This document shows, piece by piece, positions 44,276-55,868 of a stretch of 64,000 bases of DNA; within the stretch, counting starts at the first letter, position 1; each line of letters starts with the position of its first letter. The notes under the pieces were generated by a model. It made no database searches. It had not been told where the DNA came from and saw only the letters and a list, made by a program, of their open reading frames with translations. This DNA comes from Lepas anatifera (taxonomy: Eukaryota; Arthropoda; Thecostraca; Lepadidae), in contig JAOTON010002065.1 in assembly GCA_034440635.1 (NCBI GenBank), forward strand, positions 972,492 through 1,036,491. The letters run 5' to 3'. Position numbers and translations under genes: made by a program.

Positions 44276-45838
44276 TTAACCCGCACCCCGGTGGGCCTCC
44301 GAGCCACCTTCGCCCTGGTGGGCGGTGTTTGAACACGCCCTCCCCCTCGAACTAGGCCCCTATGCGAGATAACGAAAAAACGCGAGCTCTGTTGGATAGC
44401 TCTTATAAATTCATGACGGAACTACATCAGTCACTATTTGGTTCAGGTCAATATTGAGGTCATGAAAGGTCAAAGAAGGTGCATTTTGAGCAGTTTTTGG
44501 CCTCTAGCATCTGACAGATTAGTGTTAGAATCATTTTTAAACACCATTCGCTTCCTTTCGTCTCGGTGAACCGAATGATGTTTAACATGATCATACTAGG
44601 TCAATACATAAAAATGACCTGATCTGAGATCAGATCAAAGCCAGCAATTTTTAACAACCTAGCATAGTCAATATGCATACAAATCAGCCCGCAGTAGCAA
44701 TCCAAACGCAATGGTATCAAAATAAAAAATGTATCATCATTTCATGCAAAGTTATTGAGCTAAGTCTGAAACTGCTTAAGTAGCCCCAGATGACCTCTCA
44801 GAGGCCACAAGTCAAAAATTGCAGCATGAACCTGGAAAGGGGCCCAGGATTCTACGATTTGGAGAATATGAAGGTATTCTCAGCTGTATCTACACAAATA
44901 CAACCCAATTTCTATTTTTCAAATGTATTTCCTATGGAGAGGTTAGGTCATCGATATGAAAGACCTCGGAACACGCTCTGATCATTCGGTGGGCCCATTA
45001 TGTGTTAAAAGTTTCAATCTGGTAGATTCACCCATTTATTACTTATGTCACCTTAAACATTTTTGGAGGTGAGGTCACTTGATCTGCACTGGTGACTTGA
45101 TCTGAGATGACCAAACCTTAAAATGTTGGGAAAAGTTGCGGAATCGATCAAGGATGAGGCATGCCAAGTACGGCGGCGCTTCACGCTGCCATTTTTTCGT
45201 GCCACCGGAAAAACCCGAGGAGAGGTGTTCAAACACCCCCAGATTCAGATTCAGATTCAGATTTATTCGAACAAGGTCCACAAAAGAGGGCTTTTCACTC
45301 GTTCACGTCAAATAGTTAAGAGTAAAATGAGTAAAAAGTATCACAGTCAAAACACACTAATACCTGGTCTAAAATCACACCTAAAAACTGACAACAATAT
45401 GCATCACATAACTACTCAATCACACGTCCTTCTCTGCGTCTGATTAGCGCCGCTCTCAGCTGGTGTCTCAAGTCAGGTACTCCGGGCTGTAACCCCATAT
45501 TGTTAATCATCGATACGCCCCTGTAGCACAAACGTCGGCGGCCAGCCTCTGACCGTATCGGTGGGAGAGTCAGAATATTAGCGCTCCGCGTGTTATGGTT
45601 GTGCACTTCACTCACTCGCGGTCCAATTGACTGCCGGATGTATGCCGGCAGTCCCGTTGTTATAACTCTGTTCACAGCGGTTACAGTATGGTAGTGGGTA
45701 AGCTGCTCAGCAGTGAGCCAGCCAAGCTGGTTAAAAGCATCCGAAATGTGATCATATCTCCTACGGCCAGTCACAACACGTGCTGCGAAGTTGACAAATT
45801 TTTTTTTGACAATTTTAACCCACCGGGGTGAAGGTTAA
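44276..45838. mobile_element. TTAA-flanked element, family 2, with nested LINE
   Basis: TTAA at 44276 followed by CCCGCACCCCGGTGGG, and CACCGGGGTGAAGG before TTAA at 45835-45838. The left 960 bp align along their length with the nested element at 33967-34946: CTCTCAGAGG blocks, CTGCTTAAGTAGCC, and a degenerate GC hairpin at 45171-45190. A LINE fragment separates the last 25 bp from the rest. Without it the element would be about 990 bp. Confidence 0.75.
45240..45812 (-). mobile_element. 5'-truncated LINE inside a TTAA element
   Basis: On the minus strand the fragment encodes the C-terminal part of a non-LTR retrotransposon polymerase protein: NFAARVVTGRRRYDH, LGWLTAEQ, HNTRSAN, RRRLCYRGVSMINNM, then a stop near 45412. 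It runs to a tail of GAATCT repeats at 45240-45262, typical of CR1-like elements ending in short microsatellites. The open frame has no break over 120 codons, so the insertion is fairly young. It is flanked on both sides by sequence of the TTAA element. Confidence 0.82.
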
Positions 45839-48369
45839 CAATCATCTTCACCATACAAGCCAGAATAGGGGACAGGGAGATTTGGAAGCCACTTTTCGTC
45901 CAAAAAACTTCCCGACTGCACTCAAACTGGTAGAAATCTTAAAATTATGAAAACAGCCATTGATAGAGCCAACAATGAGCCCAAATCCGCTGAGTTTTCT
46001 ATACTACAGGGAACATTTAACTGGCAGGAGCAAATTACAGATTTTCTGGCCTCCTCATATTTTGCAGATGGTGACGCTTATGATTTTCCTAAAAGAGACA
46101 GTTCTTTATTTTCTGGATGCTTACTTAATCGTTTAAGCAGTCGATAATCCAGCCCGTTGGTTGTTCGGCATCCTTCACATATTCTCCAATATTTGTGAGA
46201 TGGTTTTCCCCAAAAATACGAACACCGATTATACATAAATCCTCATGAGGATAAAACGGCCTTAAAAGAAACTATGACTTACTTCTCCAAATCCTTGACG
46301 GTTTCCTCACGTTGCAACGTTTTCAGTGACTGTGTGACAAGGTTCGCGACATGGTTTAAAAGAACAAAACGAAGAAATAGTAAACCTAGATTCGAAGTAC
46401 CAAACTGTGATAGCTTATAGAATACGAGCAAATGAGTGTCACCGCCAAAAAATTATAACGACGATTGGACTTGACACGACACGACGATAGCACTTGCAAT
46501 GACCCTGACACTAGGTGGCAGAACTGAGCAGTTCTACCTCCTATAGATGGCAGTAGGCGAGACTACAGAGGTTGGTGGCGACATCTGGCATGGGGATTGT
46601 AGAGCTGTCCGCGCTCTATAGTGGTACAGAAGTGACGGAAAATTGAGCCTAACTGCTCACATCATCCAGGGAATACAAAGAAGCGGTATAAGAGGACGTA
46701 ACGGGCGTCGAGGATCCCGACAAAGTCATACCAATCACGGGGGAGAACGGATAGAACGCCAAGACTCCCTGCTTCCGGAACAGGCAGTAGATATGAACAG
46801 AGCAGATCACAGGGCGAAGCAGAAGGAGCCAGACTGTACCCAAGTCAAGTATGGAGCACAGGACTCATTACGAGTCTAACCTAGTGTGCAGTTTAAGCCC
46901 ACCTCCACCAACGTTAATGGTAAACCCGCGCTTTGTAAGGCCGGGACAATGAGTATTTCTCACACGAAGCTACTGCATTATCATGTGGCAGAGAACGATG
47001 GAGAAATGAGAGCACCAGAATGTAAACAAACGTGCAGTAGGGTTGGAATAACGTAACGTATGAAAAAGACTGTTTTTTTAAGAAACAGGGGCTTCCTGTT
47101 CTCTTCCACATTGGTAACCGAGTAACGGAGCAAAGTGAAATATGGACTTTTTAGAACCCTTTATCAAAAAGATGGATACATATTTCAACAGCTAATAAAT
47201 ATCTTACCAGTCTTTTACAGTTTTCTTTGGCATCACCTTGCCTTATCTTCATATGCATCACAAGCTTAACACCAAAACTTATTTCTTATTTTCAGTGAAG
47301 TTGGAAAACTGAACGAGACAGCATTTTAATCGCGCAAACTTTTGTTCGCCTCTCGGCAATCTTGGATGCAGATAAAGAAGAGGTTGAAGAAATAACAACA
47401 AACAAATATATCTCATTCGTGTGTTCGAAGCGCTGACAAAGAGCCCAAACGTTGTTTTTTATATAAAGATATAAATCAAACGTCGTTCCAGAACTTAGTT
47501 TTGACTAGAAGCAAATCAGATCCAAACCTAAAACTGGAAAACTGAGGGTCTTGGCAACAACAAGCGTCGGTAAATTCTGGTGAAGAAACAGCCATGGCGT
47601 CGAAAGAGGTGGTCAATTCATCTATTATCATTCCTTAACTCGGTATCACCTGAGCCCTCAGCTGCATTTTACATGCGTAACTGCCGTTTTCCAGGATTCC
47701 GTAAGCATCAAACAATGTTTTTCCACACCGTGAGCCTCCCCATTTTCTCAATTTGGTAACTGAGCCCACTCTCCCCCAGCGATTGGTATTCAATGGCTCC
47801 TCCCAAACCCCGTTAACAGGGGAAGTGACGAAACAAGAACGCAGAGCGTTGTTCAACATATATAGCCTCAATTGCCTCCCCCAAGCGTAGCTTGAAACCT
47901 GAATAAATACACAAAAAAATGAATCCTCGGGGTCATTCAATGATCCCGGCAACAAAAAATATAATAATTTGTAACAGTAGTTTGCAGCCATCCATTGCTT
48001 TGAAAATCGTAAAAAATTAAAACACTTCAAGGCAATTTTCAAGGATTGCTACATGTTTCGGTCACTATTTTTTAATTGTTTGCCCCAATATTTTGCTAGC
48101 TTGTTTGCACCACTTCTTTACTGGCAACAATTGACGCTAGGTTCGGTGTTCGCAAAGACAATGACCTACAATTTCCCCAGAGATTGTTTCATCGGGACTT
48201 TAAAAAAAACACTGATCTTGGTCGCGATTCCAGTGTCCCGGGAGGGTGCATTATGAAATTGGATGGCAAAATCGCTGAAAATTTCCTAATGACGCTAAAG
48301 CCAGCTGCTCTAATTTATGGGCAATATGGCTCCTTATAGGAGATCCACATTCCCTATGAGCAGCTGTTC
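45839..48369. other. Intronic sequence without recognised elements
   Basis: 2.5 kb with no recognised gene or repeat. Open frames at 45947-46147 and 47635-48042 have no familiar motif. Confidence 0.4.
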
Positions 48370-48480
48370 ACCGGACGTCAGGGACCGAAGGGGAGGGAGT
48401 CTGACATTTGCTGACTCTCACTGACGGAGGGCGAGAGGTCTGGCTTTTGCTCACGCTTGCTGACGGGGAGGGTGACACCA
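48370..48480 (+). repeat. Short minisatellite-like block A
   Basis: Two imperfect units built from GAGGGAGTCTGACATTTGCTG / GAGGGCGAGAGGTCTGGCTT and CTTGCTGACGG. The same motif recurs at 49340-49430, about 1 kb away, flanking a MITE and AT-rich sequence. Confidence 0.5.
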
Positions 48481-48506
48481 ATAGAGCATAATTTAAACAT
48501 GCATAG

Positions 48507-48705
48507 CATAGGCGGATCCATGATTTCCGATCGGGGGGGGGGGGGGCACCTTACCGGGGGCGCCATCCGGTCCGGGAGGGGCGCCACTTTTGACCGGCAA
48601 AACCTATCAGATGGGCGCAAAATCCTATCGGTGGGCGCCGACTTTCGCATCCTGGGGGTGGGGGGTGGGAAGCGGCATTTAAGAGGGGCACCATTGACCT
48701 TTCCA
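48507..48705 (+). mobile_element. hAT-like MITE, CATAGGCGGATCC family, 3'-truncated
   Basis: Left end CATAGGCGGATCCATGATTT followed by a 12-G run, then TTTTGACCGGCAAAACCTAT and TCGGTGGGCGCCGACTTTCG as in the sister at 54540. The right terminus is missing; similarity stops near 48705. Confidence 0.7.
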
Positions 48706-49339
48706 GAGCAGAGGCCAAATTATCGGTTGACTTGGATTTGTTTGATTCAGTAAGAGCTGCTCCGTTTTGGCAGGTGCCCAGAGAGATGGGTGGATCCTTT
48801 CAATTGGTCAGTTTGTAGAGAACAGCCTGTCCACTTAATCCACACTGGACTATTAGTAAAATAATATGATTTCATTTTCGTACAGAAAGTAACTGTCTTC
48901 TTCTGACCCGCAGATATAAGCCAGTACTCATTATTGTAGTTATGTATCACGGAAACAAACTAAATCAGTCATTCCTCAAGGCTTTCAGCAGATACCATCC
49001 AGAGCTCCCAGGCATCAAAGGTGTGAATTTTGAATACAAAACCAATGTAAGCTGTGTATTCCCTTTACGGAGTTTATGTTGGAACTATTGAGAAATGCGT
49101 AATTGAATGTCACGTTAGGTACGTTATAATCTTAAGACTACTTTAACAATGTTTTCTTTAATTACTTTATTAATTATTTACTCCTTACCCCTGATGAAGC
49201 TACAGAAACAAAAAAATGGCTGATAAATTATTAAACGGTTACAGTAATCCAATAACTCTAACGTAATCTGGCATGGCTTACACCTTTCTCACTCTTTTCC
49301 CTTTGCTTGTTACACATGCACGTCTTTTAATTTTGTTGT
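48706..49339. other. Intronic sequence without recognised elements
   Basis: AT-rich, no feature recognised. Confidence 0.4.
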
Positions 49340-49440
49340 TAAGGCAGCTTTGCTGACGAGAGAGAGGTCTGGAAATTGCTAACGCTTGTTGACAAAGAGG
49401 GAGAGGTCAGACATTTACTGAAGATTGCTAAACCAAGGGT
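49340..49440 (+). repeat. Short minisatellite-like block B
   Basis: TTGCTGACGAGAGAGAGGTC, CTAACGCTTGTTGACAAAGAG and GGAGAGGTCAGACATTTACTG repeat the motif of block A at 48370-48480. Confidence 0.5.
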
Positions 49441-49478
49441 GGAAGGGATCTCCACACACCCTCCCCCCATTTTTTCTG

Positions 49479-49808
49479 TCGTCTTACTCGTATGTGGACA
49501 GCCCGTTACGAGCCTGATAATGACAACACGGCATACTTGTTGCGCATCATTTTTGCAGCATTCTGGGTGCCTACCTTCCAGAAGAAAAAAATTGACGCAA
49601 AAACTAAGATCCAGATGAGAGCGAGCTTTCCCACATTATCTTGCCACATCGTCTTACTCGTATGTGGACAGCCCGTTACGAGCCTGATAATGACAACACG
49701 GCATACTTGTTGCGCATCATTTTTGCAGCATTCTGGGTGCCTACCTTCCAGAAGAAAAAATTGACGCAAAAACTAAGATCCAGATGAGAGCGAGCTTTCC
49801 CACATTAT
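49479..49808 (+). repeat. Near-perfect tandem duplication, period about 169-170 bp
   Basis: TCGTCTTACTCGTATGTGGA occurs at 49480 and 49650, and the following 150 bases (through CCAGAAGAAAAAA, TTGACGC, GATCCAGATGAGAGCG to CCCACATTATC) are repeated with only a one-base difference in an A-run. The near identity implies a very recent duplication or an assembly artefact. Confidence 0.9.
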
Positions 49809-50380
49809 CCTCATCTCGGTTACTTGGACCTTCGCGACACGTGCGGCGCATCGCTACTGCAGAACACTGTCAACTCAAGCCTCCACCTCTGACCGCTAGA
49901 TGTCTACACAGGAGAGAATGTGGGGCACAGTAGTCACCGTGTCGGATGGACTCGATTCTTAAGAGCTGGGAATCGATGGCAGATTGAAACAGGTTCCCTG
50001 GCGGAGGAGCTGTTGATGCTATCTCCTTGTCGCTGCATTTCTAAAGATTCCCAGAGCTTGGCTGGCAGGCCGCGGTCGCACGTGATGGAACTTCGGAAGC
50101 GGCAGCGGGGGGCTTCCGTGTTTCAGACGCTGGATATTCTGGGTCACCCACGTTTGGCTACGCGTCGCATATGTGCATACATATAACGATAGAATCAGCC
50201 TGGAATTAAACTTGCCTTTCAAAGACAGCGAGTGCAGATGCCGACACACGATTTCGGTGCGGGCCGCGGCCACAGCTGGCCGGAGGGAGGGGATGGGGGA
50301 GGCGGCGCCGGGCGGTCTGAGGAGTCCACGTCTCAGCAGCAAGCCGGATGCTCAGTTCTCGCCCCGGGCCAGATCACCCC
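49809..50380. other. Intronic sequence with a CpG-rich patch
   Basis: 50260-50345 is very GC-rich (GGGCCGCGGCCACAGCTGGC, GGCGGCGCCGGGCGG). It is open in several frames but matches nothing I know and has no clear splice pair. Confidence 0.35.
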
Positions 50381-50513
50381 CAGGCGCCGATCCAGGATTT
50401 CGGTCAGGGGGCCGCCCACTAACCACGCACTAGCGTTTTCAGCCGGGCGCGCCCGGCTGGCCCAGCTGTAAGGGGGCGCGTGCTTTTGCACCCCCTCCCT
50501 GGATCCATACCTG
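50381..50513. mobile_element. MITE with CAGG...GATCCAGG termini
   Basis: Starts CAGGCGCCGATCCAGGATTT and ends CCTGGATCCATACCTG; the ends agree at most positions as inverted repeats. The interior has GCCGGGCGCGCCCGGCTGG, a self-complementary centre. No clear 8-bp duplication. Confidence 0.5.
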
Positions 50514-50569
50514 ACCCCGGCACGATGAACGATATGTATGCTGGGAGTGCTTTCTAAGTTTAAGCGAAA

Positions 50570-50735
50570 GCAGAGGGCACGGGGGCACTTGTCCAACCCC
50601 GATATCAACCCTCGGCTCCCCTTGGAATGGCCACGGCGCCCCTGAAATATTCCTTGCCAGCCACCCCCCCCCACGTGCGAGTATCCGAGCACCCACAACA
50701 ATATTTGGCGCCCCTTTATTGGTCTTGCCAGGGAC
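50570..50735 (-). mobile_element. Diverged internal fragment of the CATAGGCGGATCC family
   Basis: On the minus strand, GGGGCGCCAAATATTG, GTGGGTGCTCGGATACTCGC, TATTTCAGGGGCGCCGTGG and GAGCCGAGGGTTGATATCGG parallel the interior of the copies at 36717 and 54540 (GGGGGCGCCGAGGGTCGATC). Termini are absent. Confidence 0.55.
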
Positions 50736-52380
50736 GTAGCCAAAGGGGCGGGTGGAGCTGCCGCCTCTCCCCCTGAGGACCCCTAAGCGCGGCCCGTCCG
50801 CACTCTGTGGCCAGCCGTGGAACTTTATGTCAAAGGCCCTCGTAAGCTCTCCCGCTCCCGCCCGATTTTGCCGCAATTCTACAGAAAAGCATTAATAGAA
50901 ATTATTGGCGCGATAACAAGCAATTCATTTTCATTAAAATTGATAGCAGGCAATTGTCCATGTAGCCTGCACCTTCCTCTACCCAGAAGACAATGATGCA
51001 CTGCAATTGTAGGAATTAGCTCGACCAAGACAATGAATGTTGGGATTCAGTATGTTTATATTAGCCTGTAGACATATACTGTGAAACCATGCCATACAGC
51101 TAGTTTCGGCTGCGTGGTTCACTCAGGACCCGGTAGGCCGTATCCCTTGGCCGAATTTAGAACTCGATATTTATTGGCTTATGACGGTTAGAAGCCTTGC
51201 AGAGCTGGTATAGTCGGGCTGGGTTTCACTCCATGGTGGTATCAAGTGACACAATAAGTCCCAATTGATAACGTGAATTATCAGTTTGCATCAATGGGAG
51301 CAAACTGCCAGCTTTGATGGGAGGGGGAGTGGGGCATTGCCATTGAAAGCGATGGGGCGCAGGGGCGTTCCTGCAAAGTTTTGAAACCCGACTTAAGTTA
51401 TTTCTCCTCCGTCTACCAGCGCAGACCGACGTAAATGTTTCCACTTGTAGTTTTTGTTGAACCGCTTTGATACTCCAGTTCCACCCAATTCCAGCTTCAT
51501 TTCCCATCTCCCGGCCTTCCCATCTCTCCCAGTTATCGCCAAATCAGATCCCCCAGCCAAAACCTCGTGGCGATGCATCTGGGAAGGGGGGGTGAATACT
51601 GTAACAATAGTGATTCATACAGAAAACGCGCTGTGTTCTGCGATTAAACACTTGCGTCCCTCATTGGCCCTGAATCTAAGGCTTGAGTCAATACTCAGCT
51701 AAATGCAAAGGCTAATACAAGCCGATCGGTAGTTCTTCAGCGGATATTTGGGACGATGTTATACTCGTGACTCAAAACCGAGCGTTTGCTATTAGGAACT
51801 AAAACTTAATGTATTCACACATAGTCTTGGTTTTTTCGCATGAGTCTACATATATTTCCAAAGTTATATTTTCCAGCATTTATGCATAAAATCACCTATT
51901 CGCTCCCTTAGTATACTCTTGGGGTTTTGAAAAAGGAGCTAAATGCCAAGTGTAAGTAGATTTTTTTCTGGCTGACTTTAGCTTTCTGATCACCTTCAAT
52001 TATCGGTACAAGTATGGTTATGGTTTCACCGCCTACACTTTACGAATAAATGGAAATGGAACAGACGCATAGCCAGACATGCGTCAAGTAGCCAACGAAT
52101 GGGCCGTTCAGGTTAGCAGCAAAAGACTCGTACATAATTGAGATGGGAGGGGTCACCCAAAGAAGCGAGCGGGCCCATTGTCCCCTTGGGTTAATCTACA
52201 GAAAAAGTGGAGAAAAATTATATACTCGGGTAACAGCATAACGTAAGAACTGGAGCATCCCATGGAACTAGCCATGCAGTTTAAGTTTTTGTTAGTGTTA
52301 AGCCACCATATGATTTTACTTGCTTCCAGCATGAGTAGCACAAACAGACGGCCACCAAGAATAGCTCTTTCGTTGTCACA
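50736..52380. other. Intronic sequence without recognised elements
   Basis: 1.6 kb with no recognised gene. GACGTAGCCAAAGGGGCG at 50733 may be one end of a CAGTGGCGTAGCC-type MITE whose partner is not found. Confidence 0.4.
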
Positions 52381-52388
52381 CATCTAGA

Positions 52389-52566
52389 CAGTGGCGTAGC
52401 CAGGATTTCGCTCAGGGGGGCGGCGCCCGAAAAGGGCCCCTGCGACAGCGCCAAAAGGGCCCCTGATAGGTAAAAAAGGCCTTCCTTGTTACAGAATCGT
52501 GTCCTCAGGGGGACCTTCGGAGCCCTCAGGGGGGCGACTGTTCCTGCCCCCTTGACTACGCCCCTG
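52389..52566. mobile_element. hAT-like MITE, CAGTGGCGTAGCC family
   Basis: A 178-bp element, CAGTGGCGTAGCCAGGATTT at the left and GACTACGCCCCTG at the right, flanked by a perfect 8-bp duplication CATCTAGA (52381-52388 and 52567-52574). Internal AAGGGCCCCTG repeats twice. Non-coding; it must have been mobilised by a hAT transposase encoded elsewhere. Confidence 0.88.
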
Positions 52567-52574
52567 CATCTAGA

Positions 52575-53648
52575 TATATATTTTGTTTTTTACGCCTACT
52601 TTTGTTGTTTCCGTCAAATAACTAAAGAACGAAATATAGAAGAGTCGCATGTTCGCTGGTTTTCGTGGCATATTTCGGGATATTTTTCACATAAATCTAA
52701 CATGACATAACTCAGAATATGACATAAATTCTGGTCTCTAGTTAGGATATGACAGGGCATATTCCATAATAGAAGATAAATTCGAAGGCAGATGCACGCA
52801 GGCACGTACGAATCTGGCGGCCAAAGACAGCTCAAGCTATGGAGCTTTGCAGGAATATGTTCTATCAAATTAAAAGTACATCTTTGGAAGGCAGAGCTGT
52901 AAAAACCCGTTTATATTAAAAACAGGCCATTCCCTTACCCCATCTTGAGGGTGCCACACTGCGTACAATTCTCGAGCCCTCTCCCCAAGCGTGTATGGAA
53001 CGTTGGAAAGCAGGCAAATAAGGGACTGTTCCAGCCAACTTAATGAAAAATTCGAGCTAAGGCTGCCAGATTTACTGGTCAAACGAATCCAAGTAGTTGG
53101 CACCAAAAAGCCAGGCTACTTTTTCATTTAATTCAAATTGAAGACTGTGTTGACTTTTCGCATTTTTAAGTCAGCTTTTTAATTTTGTGTTTTTTAGCGA
53201 AGTGAGAACTGGCATCCTTACCGCACCGTTTTTAATGGAGGGCACGGAACAGCCCCTACGACAAGTGATGCGTATCCAATGGTGACCGTAACGAAGAGAA
53301 AATGTATCTATATGCCTTTTAGAATGTTCGCAAAGACGGCACTGCGATCCATCTTAACTGTACCACGGCCGTCCTAGTCAGGCCGGTGTCTCTGAGCTGC
53401 AGCTTTGAGGGTTATTTTTTGTATAACGTTTCATACAGTTAACTACGTCTTTCGCTCCCAATGCTTTTTCACGCAATTAAATACTTCAATAGCTTACATT
53501 TCACCACTAGGGATACATTTGCGTCGGACAAATATTCAAAATACACAATGTATACCACATTGCAATAAAAGCTCATACAAAGCGGCAATAATCAGACAAA
53601 GCGTTATTTTATCCATTATAACTGTTCACTTTATTATAATGTTCATAT

Positions 53649-53652
<4 letters not shown>
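52575..53652. other. Intronic sequence without recognised elements
   Basis: AT-rich, no gene or mobile element recognised. Confidence 0.4.

Positions 53653-53698
<46 letters not shown>
53653..53698. repeat. (TA)n microsatellite
   Basis: About 23 uninterrupted AT dinucleotides, followed by a short interrupted extension to 53711. Likely polymorphic in length. Confidence 0.95.
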
Positions 53699-53703
<5 letters not shown>

Positions 53704-53711
53704 ATATATAC

Positions 53712-54531
53712 TGTTGACCTTCTTTATATACTGTTCATAACAACGCTTTTTTAGCAAAAGTCCTCAGGAGTGACTATCAAGTATTTTCATTTTCTGTGGA
53801 TATTATTTTCGTTTTCGTCCCAGATTGTCCGTGTTTTCCCACTCAGGGCGGTATTTTTCCCACACACGGTTCGCTATTGTCCATAGATCTGATCCTCCCA
53901 TTCATGTCGCCCATCAGGGTTCGTTAATTCGGACTTGGAGAGGTCGCTTTATTTCGCCTGTATATACTTTACCCCTGGAGTACAGTCTTGATTTTACTAA
54001 CTTCTAACAATAATATTACAATACCAAAAGGCGTTTCGGAGCAATTACAAAAAACACAAGTGGGAGATTTAACTTTTGATGCGCTTTCAACACACTGGTG
54101 GACACAGAGGAGAGCCCAAGGGGCATGCCCCCAATTGCGAAATTTTGTTTGTCTTTAAAAAATGTTTGTTTACTATTTCTCCCGAGTTTTCCCCTAACGG
54201 CAACACAGCAGGCACGCCTTATGACAGGTACGCACGCACGTAAACCTCCAGGCAGAACACAACAGCAGCAAGAAAAATAAACACATTTATGAAGTAGCAA
54301 GCTCCGGCGGAAAGGCATATATGGTCGAAACAAAGCAATCATTAGAAGTTCCAATTGACAAACACCGATGCGCGACAAGGATGGGAGAAAACGCCCCATC
54401 GAAGATAACGAACCATATATGAAAAACAGGAATACACCGGTCAGAATTAAAAAAACGCAAACATTTAAGGATGAGAAAAATGTCCAAGGAAAACTAAAAT
54501 AAATCGGATACATGGTGGTCACACCGTAGAA
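53712..54531. other. Intronic sequence without recognised elements
   Basis: The longest open frame of the window (minus strand, 54016-54576, 186 codons) falls here. Its start lies inside the neighbouring MITE and it has no recognisable motif, so it is not called a gene. Confidence 0.45.
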
Positions 54532-54539
54532 CTTTGGTT

Positions 54540-54783
54540 CATAGGCGGAACCAGGATTGCCGATCGGAGGGGGCACCTTCCGGGGGGCGCCATCCGGACC
54601 AGGGGGGCGCCACTTATGACCGGCAAAACCTATCAGGTGGGCGCCAAATCCTATCGGTGGGCGCCGACTTCCGTATCCTGGGGGGTGGGAAGCGACATTT
54701 CAGGGGGGCGCCATCGACCTTTCAGGGGGCGCCGAGGGTCGATCGGGGGGGCACGTGCCCCCTTGCCCCTGGATCCGCCTATG
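54540..54783 (+). mobile_element. hAT-like MITE, CATAGGCGGATCC family, best-preserved copy
   Basis: A 244-bp element, CATAGGCGGAACCAGGATT at the left and CTGGATCCGCCTATG at the right, flanked by a perfect 8-bp duplication CTTTGGTT (54532-54539 and 54784-54791). The interior contains TATGACCGGCAAAACCTATC and repeated GGGGGGCGCCA blocks. The intact duplication places this family with hAT-type elements and anchors the other copies (24312, 28098, 36717, 48507, 50570). Confidence 0.9.
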
Positions 54784-55072
54784 CTTTGGTTCGCAAAGTG
54801 TCGCAATCAACAATACGAACATGTATATGGCCACCCCTGATTAAAGGAGCTCTGCGTTGAAGGGGATCTAGCTTAGAAGAATAAGAGCGTTAAAGATGAC
54901 CAAACATGTTTCTGTGATGCATTATGTGACTTTGTTTCTTTATGTATTTGTTTTCCAGAGTCTGATGACGTTTCAGTGGCGAAAAACAAGTAATTAGGTT
55001 ATACAAAACACTTAACTTAACCGTGTTCCAAATCGTTAGGAGGGAAATGCGATTCCACCATACGATCGTATT

Positions 55073-55223
55073 CAGTGGCGGATTCAGGACATTTCGGGAG
55101 GGGGGCTACGGGACTCGAGCCTCCCTACCATTGCCTCGAAACAGCCCCCCAGCCATGAATTAGCTATAGGCACTCTTGACATTTCGAGGGAGGGGGCTTA
55201 GCTCCCCTTTTTGTCCGCCACTA
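55073..55223. mobile_element. hAT-like MITE, CAGTGGC(A/G)GAT family, copy 3
   Basis: CAGTGGCGGATTCAGGACAT at the left, TTTGTCCGCCACTA at the right, with GGGGGGCTACGGGACTCGAG and GGGGGCTTAGCTCCCC inside as in 8026 and 10437. Flanking octamers ATCGTATT and ATCCTAAT agree at 6 of 8. Confidence 0.7.
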
Positions 55224-55231
55224 ATCCTAAT

Positions 55232-55622
55232 ATCCACATTACTGGTGCTATTTGTATCATGTTGGATCACTGCCCTGTGGAGAGTCCATGAGTATCTATA
55301 TTATTTCGTTCACAGGAGGCCAACTGACGCAACAGCAACCAAAATGTACAAGAGTTTTTCAAACCTTTCAGAATATCGTTAAAACAATCTAGCTTCGATT
55401 AAATTCTGAGGCTAAGTCTTCCTTATCTTGTTTTGTGCTCAACACATACGAAGGCAGTATGATCTACAATTAAAAGAACATTCATATTAAGGCAAATACC
55501 ATCAAATCAGGCATTAATGTGGGCCATTCCAGAACATGAGTCAAGGGCATACTTAGGCACGGAGTCAAGGGCATACTTAGGTACGGAGAGACCAAGTGAA
55601 TTTTAAGATCAGCTCTTCTACC
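55232..55622. other. Intronic sequence
   Basis: A short tandem pair, GGAGTCAAGGGCATACTTAG, repeats at about 55540-55580 (GAGTCAAGGGCATACTTAGG twice). Otherwise nothing recognised. Confidence 0.45.
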
Positions 55623-55868
55623 TAGGGGCGTCGCCACCGGGGGAGGGGGCAGGGGCCCTGTCCCCCCACCACTTTTTGGCCAAAAATTTCCTGATCTCAG
55701 TCAAAATGGGGGAAAACCGGACATTCTTATAACCAACCGCTGCAGAAGGCAACGAGGGGACTAAATTCGAACAGTATTTGGTCCTAAGGTGGAAAGTTTT
55801 TTTTGTCAGCATCAGTTTGAAGTCTGGCTGCCCCCCCGCCCCACTTTTTGCCGGTGGCGACGCTTATG
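55623..55868 (+). mobile_element. hAT-like MITE, GCGTCGCCACCGG family
   Basis: A 246-bp element with inner inverted termini GCGTCGCCACCGG / CCGGTGGCGACGC and a perfect 8-bp flanking duplication CTTCTACC (55615-55622 and 55869-55876). The outermost bases (TAGGG / TTATG) pair poorly. Older copies: 3455-3680 in the same orientation and 56750-56995 inverted. Confidence 0.85.

Noticed and set aside
50273..50433. Bacterial contamination or horizontal transfer suggested by high GC patches
   Set aside because: Patches are short, lie between eukaryotic repeats and carry no bacterial gene structure.
50439..50876. 145-codon minus-strand frame with Gly/Arg/Pro-rich peptide
   Set aside because: Explained by MITE-derived G/C-rich sequence at 50381-50735.
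54016..54576. Longest open frame in the window (186 codons, minus strand)
   Set aside because: Starts inside a MITE and runs into unrelated AT-rich DNA. No motif, no splice context, and composition like neighbouring non-coding sequence.
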